A stretch of 64,000 bases of DNA from Pseudomonas viridiflava (GTDB lineage: Bacteria > Pseudomonadota > Gammaproteobacteria > Pseudomonadales > Pseudomonadaceae), in NCBI RefSeq assembly GCF_900580675.1, contig NZ_UTBG01000181.1, positions 1-64,000 on the forward strand, written 5' to 3'. Shown piece after piece: positions 57,304 to 64,000 of this stretch. Made by a program: the position numbers and the translations under genes. Positions within the stretch are counted from its first letter, which is position 1. The number at the start of each line of letters is the position of its first letter. A model generated the notes under the pieces. That model searched no databases. It worked only from the letters and a program-made list of their open reading frames with translations, and had not been told where the DNA came from.

Positions 57304-58809
57304 TCAGGCCTTGGTGCTGCTCAGCAAGGTCTGCTTGCACAAGTGGCCGAAGCTGACGAACTGGACATTGTCGCCACCCACGCCGATCCCCGGATACTCC
57401 AGCACTTGCATGCGCCACACGCCGTAGTTGAAGTCGGTGCGCCAGGTGTTGTTATAGCCCTGGGCATAGTCGACGAACGTGGTCTGGAAATCCCCGTCGC
57501 ACGTGCCCACATTGATGGTGCCGGTAGCCTGGCCGGAACTGTCGGTCGGCGCCGAGTAAGCCTTGTAGACGATCTCGCCGGAGTCCGGGTTGACGTGCTG
57601 GTCGAGCAACACAATCGGGTGCAACCCCACCAGCGGCATCCCGGTGCTGTCCGACAGGCCCATGGTCCAGGTCAGGTTTCGATAGGCTTGGGTGGTCATG
57701 TAGCCGTAGCCGACATCGGAAGCGGAATACGGGATGCGGATCACGCTCGGCTCGCCCTTCACATCCGCGCCGTTGATGCGCGGGTTGGAACCAAACGACA
57801 GGTTGTATTTGCCCGTCGCACTCCACGCATCGTTCGGGTTCGGCCGCACCCGCACCTTGACCACACCGCCGACACCCGGGCTCGGGACGGACGTCGACTT
57901 GAGAGCGTTGTCCACCACGACCCACTGGCTGCCATCCAGACGCTCGAGGATCCATTTGTTGCGCGTGCTGCCGCTGGCAGCATCGGCCGTCAAGGCGATG
58001 CCCACGCTCTGGCCACGCACGGCGGTGAAGTCGAAGTAGTCGACATCGTTGACGCTGTCGGCGTTGCCGCTGAGGTAGTTCAGCGTGTCCGGCAGCTGGA
58101 AGGCCGTGTCCGGTGTGTCATTCGGTTCGAACGCATCGATATTCGCATCCACCGCCACCCCGAACTGGAAACTCGAGCCCTGCACCGCTGCATTGGCTTC
58201 CATGAACCAGTAGTAGTCACCGGCCGGCAGCACGCCGCTCAGGCTTTCATCGCCGGTGCCTGGGCTGTCGGAAGTGCCCAGCGGAATCGGATTGCCTTGG
58301 CCATCGTCCTGGAACAGGGTCAGCGACATGTTGGTGCCCGCCGTCTGGCCGACCAGCAGCGCATTGATCCGCGCCTTCTGCGGCAGGTTGAAGTGGTAGC
58401 ACAGCAAATCGCCGGGCTGCACGCCATCGACCGTGTACAGCTGATTGACGTCCAGGGTGGTTTCGCAACCCTGAACCAATGCAGCCTGCACCGCTGCCGC
58501 TTGCTGGGCGCGGGCTTTTTTCACATGGGTCACCGGGGCTGGCGAGGTGTGGTCCTGCACCACCGAGTCGGCCTTGGCCTTGGGGGCGAATACCGGTTTC
58601 TTCAGCTGCGCAGCGGCTTGCAGTTGCTGTTTGAGCGCGGCAGACGCCTGGGTAGGCTGGACTTTACCGGCCGCTTTCAGGGTTTGTTTGACCGAGGGTT
58701 GAGCCGCTTGCGCAGCCAGGTGAGGATATTGCTCGGCCAGGGCAAAGGCCGAAACGAAGCAGGTGGCCGCCATGGCCGCGCCCAGCATAAAGGCTTTTTT
58801 CGATTTCAT
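57304..58809 (-). CDS. Secreted protein with pre-peptidase C-terminal (PPC)-like domains
   Basis: The 501-residue protein has a signal peptide (MKSKKAFMLGAAMAATCFVS, cleaved near FALA), an Ala/Gln/Lys-rich low-complexity stretch to about 110, and two PPC-like beta domains (LYTVDGVQPGDLLCYHFNLP ... GDYYWFMEA, and AFEPNDTPDTAFQLP ... DVDYFDFTAVRGQ). A unique C-terminal part ends GVGGDNVQFVSFGHLCKQTL. No protease domain was seen, so it is not itself a recognised peptidase. It has its own promoter region, with a LexA-like palindrome, and a strong terminator. Confidence 0.75.
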   Translation of the reverse strand: MKSKKAFMLGAAMAATCFVSAFALAEQYPHLAAQAAQPSVKQTLKAAGKVQPTQASAALKQQLQAAAQLKKPVFAPKAKADSVVQDHTSPAPVTHVKKARAQQAAAVQAALVQGCETTLDVNQLYTVDGVQPGDLLCYHFNLPQKARINALLVGQTAGTNMSLTLFQDDGQGNPIPLGTSDSPGTGDESLSGVLPAGDYYWFMEANAAVQGSSFQFGVAVDANIDAFEPNDTPDTAFQLPDTLNYLSGNADSVNDVDYFDFTAVRGQSVGIALTADAASGSTRNKWILERLDGSQWVVVDNALKSTSVPSPGVGGVVKVRVRPNPNDAWSATGKYNLSFGSNPRINGADVKGEPSVIRIPYSASDVGYGYMTTQAYRNLTWTMGLSDSTGMPLVGLHPIVLLDQHVNPDSGEIVYKAYSAPTDSSGQATGTINVGTCDGDFQTTFVDYAQGYNNTWRTDFNYGVWRMQVLEYPGIGVGGDNVQFVSFGHLCKQTLLSSTKA

Positions 58810-58841
58810 TTTTTATCCATCCATAGTTAAAAAGTGAAGCT

Positions 58842-58862
58842 CAGGTGACATCCGGTCACCTG
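58842..58862. promoter_or_regulatory. Inverted repeat in leader of the PPC protein gene
   Basis: CAGGTGAC (58842-58849) and GTCACCTG (58855-58862) are perfect inverted repeats with a 5-nt spacer, 33 bp upstream of the ATG. It could be an operator or a 5'-UTR stem-loop. Confidence 0.4.
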
Positions 58863-58882
58863 GGATGGAATGTAGAATACGA

Positions 58883-58898
58883 CTGTATGGATGTACAG
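58883..58898. promoter_or_regulatory. LexA-like palindrome upstream of the PPC protein gene
   Basis: CTGTATGGATGTACAG has the CTGT-N8-ACAG form of gammaproteobacterial LexA boxes, with CTGTA/TACAG arms. It lies 74 bp upstream of the minus-strand ATG and just upstream of a TATTCT -10 candidate. The centre is less AT-rich than the best boxes, so it is a weaker match than the one at 37084-37103. Confidence 0.45.
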
Positions 58899-59014
58899 TG
58901 TTTTTTTAAAGAAATAGGGTGGCCGAAAATATGCCTGTCGGGAAAGGCCCTGTCTTTAGAGCCAAATGCACCCGTGGCCCCAGTTGCCAAACAAAAGCGC
59001 CTGCAGAAAGCGCC

Positions 59015-60079
59015 CTAATACCCAGTCATCTCCAGATAACCCACCCCACCGTCGAACTGCACCGGGCCTTCCCAGTACGGAATGCTCAGGTTCATCCAGG
59101 CGTTCGGGTTGACGGCCTCGGTGGTGATATCCAGCTGTTTGCCAGGAATTTTCAGCGACCAGCGCGTAGGAATATTGCGCCCGTCAATCGCCGTGGTTTG
59201 CAGCGGCGCCAATTGGATATCGGCGTCATGCAGGGTTTGGGTACGGCCTTCGCGGTCGATCCAGGTGCCGGTCAAGTAGGACCCGCCGTCGGTTTGCCGC
59301 ACACGAAACAGCATCAGTTGCTCGCCCCGGTCCAAGTGCAGCGAGAACCAGTCCCAGCCGGTCTGGCTGGCGCCTAATGGCTGGCTGCTCCATTCGCGGT
59401 CGAGCCAGGCCGGGCCGCTGACCTGGTAAGTCTTGCCGTCGATGCTCACGCTGCCGCTGGCGCTGAAAAACGGCTGGCTGTAGTAGTACGACGCCTGGCC
59501 CTGGTCGGATTTGCGGCTGTAACCGCCGTCGCCCTGGAGCACCAGCGGGCGGCTGGAGGTCAGGTGCAAGTCGTAGGCGAAATACGCGCCATTGGCCTTG
59601 AGCTGCATGCCTGCCAACGCGCTCGCGCTGCCGGGCTGGGTGGCGAAATTCCAGTCGTCGATCCACGCAGTGAAGGGCGCGGCCTGGGCACCGGCCTGGC
59701 CCACGCCGCCGCGGGCGTAACGCTCGGCGGCGTAATGACGGTTAGCGGAAGTGACGGCGGCGTGGCCAAGCCAGATGGTCGAGTCCTGCCAGCCGGCTTG
59801 CGTCGGCCCGGCCTTGAGCGCGTTGCGAAACAGCGTCCATTGCACGCCGAACACGTTGCCCTGGGCATCCTTGAGGTTGGCGGTGACGTACCACCACTCG
59901 ACGCGAAAGCCTGCATGCGGGCCGTGATCCTCAGGAAAGCTGAAGACTTTGCCGGGCACGACCTGGGCAAAGTCGGCCGCGTCACTGCCCAAGCCTGCGA
60001 AACTTTCCGGCGGTGCAGGTGCCTTGTCGCAAGCGCTCAGCAACAACAGAACCGCCCACAGCAGCGACTTAATCTTCAT
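59015..60079 (-). CDS. AttH/CrtC-like lipocalin-domain lipoprotein
   Basis: The 354-residue protein has a lipoprotein signal (LLWAVLLLLSAC, lipobox LSAC) and a tandem lipocalin-like CrtC/AttH domain: FRVEWWYVTANLKDAQGNVF, GVQWTLFRNALKAG and DREWSSQPLGASQTGWDWFS. AttH homologues are encoded with an ABC exporter of the FtsX type. ATG 60079 lies within the permease 3' end (11-bp overlap). It probably binds or shuttles a lipid-like compound for the transporter. Confidence 0.85.
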   Translation of the reverse strand: MKIKSLLWAVLLLLSACDKAPAPPESFAGLGSDAADFAQVVPGKVFSFPEDHGPHAGFRVEWWYVTANLKDAQGNVFGVQWTLFRNALKAGPTQAGWQDSTIWLGHAAVTSANRHYAAERYARGGVGQAGAQAAPFTAWIDDWNFATQPGSASALAGMQLKANGAYFAYDLHLTSSRPLVLQGDGGYSRKSDQGQASYYYSQPFFSASGSVSIDGKTYQVSGPAWLDREWSSQPLGASQTGWDWFSLHLDRGEQLMLFRVRQTDGGSYLTGTWIDREGRTQTLHDADIQLAPLQTTAIDGRNIPTRWSLKIPGKQLDITTEAVNPNAWMNLSIPYWEGPVQFDGGVGYLEMTGY

Positions 60080-62531
60080 GGGCAAAGGTCCTCAACAGGT
60101 CAGCCGGACGGCTGCCGTACAGCTGCCACAATGGCCACGCCGAGGCTAACAACGTGGCCAGCATCGACAGCCCGAGCAACTGCGCCAACTGCCACGGAAA
60201 CACCTGCAGCGGCAGGCGCCAGCCGAAGGCTTGCACGTTGATCACCGCATCCAGGCACCACGCCAGCAGCAGGCCCAGGGGCAGTGCGAGAACCAACGTG
60301 AGCACCGCCAGCAGCCAGGTCTGCCCGAGATTGAGCAGCATCAATTGTCGGCGCGTCACGCCCAACGCCCAGAGCGGTGCGAGCTGGCCCAGGCGGCTTT
60401 GGCTCTGGGTCAGCAGGCTGATAAACAGCGCCACGCCGGCCACGCCGAGGGTCAGGCTGTTGAGCGCGGCGGTGGCGGCGAAAGTGCGTTCGAACACCTG
60501 GCTCGACCAGCCCTTGAGCTGCTGCTGATCGACGATGCGGCTGTCGTCCAGGGCGAACTCGCGCTGCACCTCATGTATCAGCGGCGGCACATCGGCCGGC
60601 GCCACCCGCAGATTGAAACGCGCCGGGGACAAGCCGGGCCAGTGCGCCAGCAGGTGCGCGGAGTTAACCAGCACGTGGCCCTTGGGATTGCCGTAGTCGG
60701 CGTAGATCGCCACCACCTTGGGCGACCACACACCCTGCGGCGTAGGGATACTCACCGTATCGCCCAGTTTCACTGCCAGCCGCCGTGCCAGCTGTTCGCT
60801 GAGCATCAGGGTGTCGTCCTTTTGCAACTGGTCCCAGGGCGCGCTCACCGCGTCCAGCAGCGGCCAGTGCTGGCGATAGGTCGGGTCGTCGACCACACCA
60901 AACACGTCGGCCGGCCAGCCTTGCAGTTGCACGGCGACCTGCCAGGTGGGCAACACGGCCTGCACCGTCGGTTGTTGCGCCAGCCAGGTGCCGAGTTGGT
61001 CGGCCTGGGCCGGGGTTTGCGGGTTGAGGTACAGCTCGGCGGTCAGCCGTTGTTCGAGCCAGTTGTTGAAGGTGTGGCGAAAACCCGAGGTCATGGAACC
61101 GGCGCCGATATTCGCCGCCAGGGCCAGCAGCAGCGCCATCAGTGCCAGGCTCAACGCCGGCAATTGCTGGCGGCAGTCAGCCAGAAACCATTGGCCAAGC
61201 ACCGACCGGCTGCGCCCCAGCACCGCCTTCAGCAAAGCGTTGAGCACCACCGGCAGACCGAGTGCCGCACCGAGCAACAAGGCGGCCATCAGCACAAACC
61301 CGGCCGCCAAACTGTCGCCCAGCCACAGCGCCAGCAGGGCGATCAGCAACGCCGTACCCGCAACCCAGCCCTGGCGCCGCAACCAGCGCCCGTGCGCTTC
61401 ATGCCAGGCCTGGGCATTGGCCAGCGCCAGCAAGGGCAAGCGCGCCGCGCGCCACAGGCTGCTGGCGCCGGCGAGCAGGGCGCCGAGCAGGCTCAGGCCA
61501 AGCCCGGCCAACCACCAAAGCGGGCTCAGGCTCAACTGCCCCGGCACCTCGGCGCCGTACAGGCCGCGCAGGCTGGCGGCCACATCCGGCAGCAACAGAC
61601 TGGCCAACAGGTAACCGCTGGCAACCCCGAGCACGCCGCCGAGCAGCGACAAGGCACCGAGTTCGACACCCAACCCGAGGATCAACAGGCGCGCGCTCAC
61701 CCCACAGGCACGCAAGGTCCGCAACAGCCCGCGCCGCTGCTCGAGGGCCAGGCCGATGGCGGCATGCACGATAAACAGGCCGACCACGAAAGACAGAAAG
61801 CCCAGCGCGTCGAGGTTCAGGTGAAAACTCTCGGTGAGGCGCGCGAGGTTGTTGTCCTCGCCCTGCTTGAGTTGCAGCTCGGCAGGCGGCGTGGGATGGG
61901 TGGCGGCGAAGGACCTGTCCACCAGCAGCCGCGACAACCGGTCAGGCATCTCCAATACCGGTTGGGCGAAGCCGATATCGGTCAGCAACAGGCCGGGGGC
62001 CATGTCCTGTTGCGCCTGCAAGGGCGGCAGGCTGTGCCCGCTCAACGTGACCGGCTGCTCACCTTCATGCAGCCCCAGCGCCTGCAAAGTTTGCGGGGCG
62101 ATCCAGGTGCGCCCCGGCGGCGCAAAAAACGCCAGCATTTGCGCCTGGCTCAACCGTTGCCCGGCCACCGCGCCGCTGCCGGGCAACGACACCGGGTCGA
62201 TGCCCATCAATTGCAGGCGCACGTCCTCCAGCCCCTTGAGCTGCACCCGCCCCTGCACCACCGGCGACACCGGCCAACCGGCACGGCGCAACTGCGCAAA
62301 CATGGCTTGCGGGAAACTCGCCCCATCCGGCGCACTGAGGCTGGCCTGGGGTTCGCCGCCGATCAGTTGGCTGGCGCGGGCGTAGCTGTCGCGCGCCTGG
62401 CTGTTGAGGGCCTGCACCCCGGTCAACAGGGCGGTGGCCAGCCACAACCCGGTCAACACACTGAAAAACTGCACGGGATGCCGCCGCCAATGGCTGAGCA
62501 GCGCGCGCAACGTCCAATAAAACACACTCAT
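60069..62531 (-). CDS. FtsX-type ABC transporter permease (AttF/AttG-like, fused)
   Basis: The 820-residue permease has an N-terminal helix after SHWRRHPVQFFSVLTGLWLA, a large periplasmic region, a helix bundle in the middle (LGFLSFVVGLFIVHAAIGLA ... LGALSLLGGVLGVASGYLLA), a second periplasmic part and C-terminal FtsX helices (LNSLTLGVAGVALFISLLTQ ... LVLALPLGLLLAWCLDAVIN). It is twice the size of a single FtsX unit, consistent with fused AttF and AttG. It is coupled to the ATPase (ATGA overlap). Confidence 0.88.
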   Translation of the reverse strand: MSVFYWTLRALLSHWRRHPVQFFSVLTGLWLATALLTGVQALNSQARDSYARASQLIGGEPQASLSAPDGASFPQAMFAQLRRAGWPVSPVVQGRVQLKGLEDVRLQLMGIDPVSLPGSGAVAGQRLSQAQMLAFFAPPGRTWIAPQTLQALGLHEGEQPVTLSGHSLPPLQAQQDMAPGLLLTDIGFAQPVLEMPDRLSRLLVDRSFAATHPTPPAELQLKQGEDNNLARLTESFHLNLDALGFLSFVVGLFIVHAAIGLALEQRRGLLRTLRACGVSARLLILGLGVELGALSLLGGVLGVASGYLLASLLLPDVAASLRGLYGAEVPGQLSLSPLWWLAGLGLSLLGALLAGASSLWRAARLPLLALANAQAWHEAHGRWLRRQGWVAGTALLIALLALWLGDSLAAGFVLMAALLLGAALGLPVVLNALLKAVLGRSRSVLGQWFLADCRQQLPALSLALMALLLALAANIGAGSMTSGFRHTFNNWLEQRLTAELYLNPQTPAQADQLGTWLAQQPTVQAVLPTWQVAVQLQGWPADVFGVVDDPTYRQHWPLLDAVSAPWDQLQKDDTLMLSEQLARRLAVKLGDTVSIPTPQGVWSPKVVAIYADYGNPKGHVLVNSAHLLAHWPGLSPARFNLRVAPADVPPLIHEVQREFALDDSRIVDQQQLKGWSSQVFERTFAATAALNSLTLGVAGVALFISLLTQSQSRLGQLAPLWALGVTRRQLMLLNLGQTWLLAVLTLVLALPLGLLLAWCLDAVINVQAFGWRLPLQVFPWQLAQLLGLSMLATLLASAWPLWQLYGSRPADLLRTFAHED

Positions 62532-63199
62532 GCAGACACGACCTGTCCACGATGCAACACCACTTGCCGGTCCAGCCGTGCGGCGATGCGCGGGCTGTGG
62601 GTGACCATCAACAGGCTGGTGGGGCTGTCGCGCAGCAGGTCCAGCAACAGTTGCAGCACTTCATCACTGGTGGCTTCGTCGAGGTTGCCGGTGGGCTCGT
62701 CCGCCAACAGCAAACCCGGGCGCGAGGCCAGTGCGCGGCCTACCGCGACCCGTTGCTGCTGGCCGCCCGAGAGTTGCTCCGGGTAACGCTTGAGCAAATC
62801 CCCGAGGCCCAGGCGCTCCACCAGTTGCGCTTGCCACTGGGCATCGAAGCGCCCCGCCAGGCGCGCCTGGAAGGCCAGGTTATCGTCGACGCGCAAACTG
62901 CCGATCAGGTTGAACTGCTGGAACACCAGGCCGATTTCGGTGCGCCGCCAATGCGCCAGTTGTGCTTCGCCGAGTTGGTCGAGGCGCTGCTCACCGACTT
63001 GAATGCTGCCGCTATCCACGCGGTCCAGCCCGGCCACCAGGTGCAGCAAGGTGCTCTTGCCACTGCCGGACTCGCCCATCAAGGCGAGGCTGCTGCGCGC
63101 GGCCAGGTGCAGGTCGACACCCGCCAACACCGGCAGCGGCCCCTGGGGCGTGGCATAGCTTTTGAAGACAGCTTGCACCTGCAACATAAGAACACTCAT
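62528..63199 (-). CDS. LolD-type ABC transporter ATPase (AttE-like)
   Basis: The 223-residue ATPase has Walker A GESGSGKS at 42-49, Q-loop region LVFQQFNLIGSLRVDDNLAF, signature [15 protein letters not shown] and Walker B LLLADEPTGNLD. Starts at 63199 (MSVLML) or 63187 (MLQVQ) are both possible; the open frame to 63304 has no Shine-Dalgarno support. It heads the attEFGH-like operon. Confidence 0.9.
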   Translation of the reverse strand: MSVLMLQVQAVFKSYATPQGPLPVLAGVDLHLAARSSLALMGESGSGKSTLLHLVAGLDRVDSGSIQVGEQRLDQLGEAQLAHWRRTEIGLVFQQFNLIGSLRVDDNLAFQARLAGRFDAQWQAQLVERLGLGDLLKRYPEQLSGGQQQRVAVGRALASRPGLLLADEPTGNLDEATSDEVLQLLLDLLRDSPTSLLMVTHSPRIAARLDRQVVLHRGQVVSA

Positions 63200-63306
63200 T
63201 TGATGGGTGGCCATCGAGAATAACGGCTGCCGATCGCGGCCACGCAAATTTTTCACATGGATTTCACCGGTTGCCCACCCACCCCACTCTAAATTACCGG
63301 CCAAGC

Positions 63307-63343
63307 GTCAGGTGGCGGCAACTTGTTAGTTGCCATACCTGAC
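63307..63343. promoter_or_regulatory. Long inverted repeat between divergent ABC and phosphatase genes
   Basis: GTCAGGT...GGCAAC (63307-63322) and GTTGCC...ACCTGAC (63329-63343) pair with a small internal loop. It lies in the 262-bp divergent gap upstream of the phosphatase, where a response-regulator site could be expected. The rest of the gap shows no further gene. Confidence 0.4.
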
Positions 63344-63461
63344 AACTTTTCACCGCGACATGTTCAGCGAAAAGACAGCCACCCTGTGACAGCCTCTGGC
63401 TTTACTGTGGGCACTCGCCGACAAGTTGCGCCTGATAATTACAACCTTGCCAACGGTGCCC

Positions 63462-64000
63462 ATGGTGAATGAAGTGGTTGACCTTACCCTGACCAAACCA
63501 CGCTCGCGCCGAGGCTTCTTCAGGCGCCCGCAACTGCGCTGGCTGGGCATTGCGCTGATTGGCCTGCTGCTCGCCGCGAGCCTGCTGTGGCCGATGTCGC
63601 CCCGCGACCTCGGGGTGGGCAACCGCCTGCTGACTTCCGATGTTTTGCCACTCTGGCGCGACGGCGACCTGATCGTGCTGGTGCGCCACGAAGAGCGTTG
63701 CGACCGCTCGCAAAACCCCTGTCTCGGCCCGGTTGAAGGCCTGACGATCAACGGCAGCCAACAGGCCGAAAACCTCGGAAAAGCCTTTAAGACACTGGGC
63801 ATGGACGGCAGCGACGTACTCGCCAGCCCGGCCATCCGCACCGCCCAGACCTTGCGTTTCATGTTCGGTAAAAACGAGCTGACGGCAGGCGAGAGAACCG
63901 TCTGCGGCGCGGCCATGGGTGACGAACTGCTCACCCATAAAACCCCGGGGCGCAACCTGGTGTTCGTCACCCACAGCGGCTGCATTGCCGACTTCGAAAC
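63462..64000 (+). CDS. Membrane-anchored histidine phosphatase, 3' end outside window
   Basis: The first 179 residues are seen and the frame is open to the right edge. An N-terminal Arg-rich region (KPRSRRGFFRRPQLRW) precedes a helix (LGIALIGLLLAASLLW) and a phosphoglycerate-mutase-type phosphatase: the catalytic RHEER in IVLVRHEERCDRSQ, ASPAIRTAQT and the second His in VFVTHSGCIADFE. This resembles the Ais/PmrG type that removes a phosphate from LPS core heptose, but other substrates are possible. The catalytic domain faces the periplasm if the positive-inside rule holds. Confidence 0.82.
   Translation, partial: MVNEVVDLTLTKPRSRRGFFRRPQLRWLGIALIGLLLAASLLWPMSPRDLGVGNRLLTSDVLPLWRDGDLIVLVRHEERCDRSQNPCLGPVEGLTINGSQQAENLGKAFKTLGMDGSDVLASPAIRTAQTLRFMFGKNELTAGERTVCGAAMGDELLTHKTPGRNLVFVTHSGCIADFE

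Noticed and set aside
60231..62786. 851-residue Gln/Arg/His-rich open frame on the plus strand
   Set aside because: Complement of the FtsX-type permease; low-complexity composition is a by-product of Leu/Ala codons on the other strand.

Overview
The window is chromosomal DNA of a fluorescent Pseudomonas, most likely the P. fluorescens group. This rests on the pyoverdine genes pvdA and pvdRT-opmQ with PvdS-type promoters, a bkdR/bkdA1A2B-lpdV locus of P. putida type, an OprD-family porin, GC-rich codon use, and many copies of the GTGGGAGCGGGCTTGCTCGC-type REP that separates transcription units. No rRNA, tRNA, CRISPR array, insertion sequence or prophage was seen. The content is metabolic and transport genes with a few poorly characterised cassettes.

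Layout, left to right. 1-6959: reductive pyrimidine catabolism (NCS1 permease cut by the left edge, dihydropyrimidinase, PreT, PreA, RutR-like regulator). 7076-8302: CopC/CopD copper pair. 8447-15447: hexuronate locus (OprD-like porin, uronate dehydrogenase, SMP-30 lactonase, three-gene TRAP transporter, mutarotase-like epimerase), with a similar operator-like dyad at two promoters. 15580-18386: EmrAB-like efflux pump. 18504-20933: TetR regulator divergent from two short-chain dehydrogenases, with a large operator between them. 21029-23831: amidase and VOC protein divergent from a LysR regulator. 23821-26909: sulfide module (TauE/SafE exporter, SQR-like flavoprotein, divergent persulfide dioxygenase). 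27048-33906: branched-chain keto-acid dehydrogenase operon with BkdR, then ilvE.

34035-37103: a tandem-GNAT protein, then a radical-SAM/TIGR03915 DNA-repair-like pair behind a strong LexA box. 37137-43878: pyoverdine genes (pvdA, an iron-type ECF sigma factor, pvdRT-opmQ) with two exact PvdS boxes and a Fur-like site. 43981-44742: a short, catalytically degenerate alpha/beta-hydrolase. 44851-53084: GntR regulator, Liv-type ABC transporter, carbamoylase and amidase, apparently an operon for uptake and hydrolysis of an unknown amide or ureide. 53179-54491: a coupled pair encoding a small secreted protein and a membrane-anchored DpnII/MboI-like nuclease. 54531-57246: LysR regulator, fatty-acid-hydroxylase-like membrane protein and a frameshifted beta-propeller gene. 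57304-58809: secreted PPC-domain protein. 59015-63199: AttEFGH-like ABC export cassette. 63462-end: membrane-anchored histidine phosphatase, cut by the right edge.

The best candidates for undescribed biology are the membrane nuclease pair at 53179-54491 and the SOS-box-controlled radical-SAM pair at 35020-37103. All functional calls come from reading translations and motifs by eye; no database search was run.
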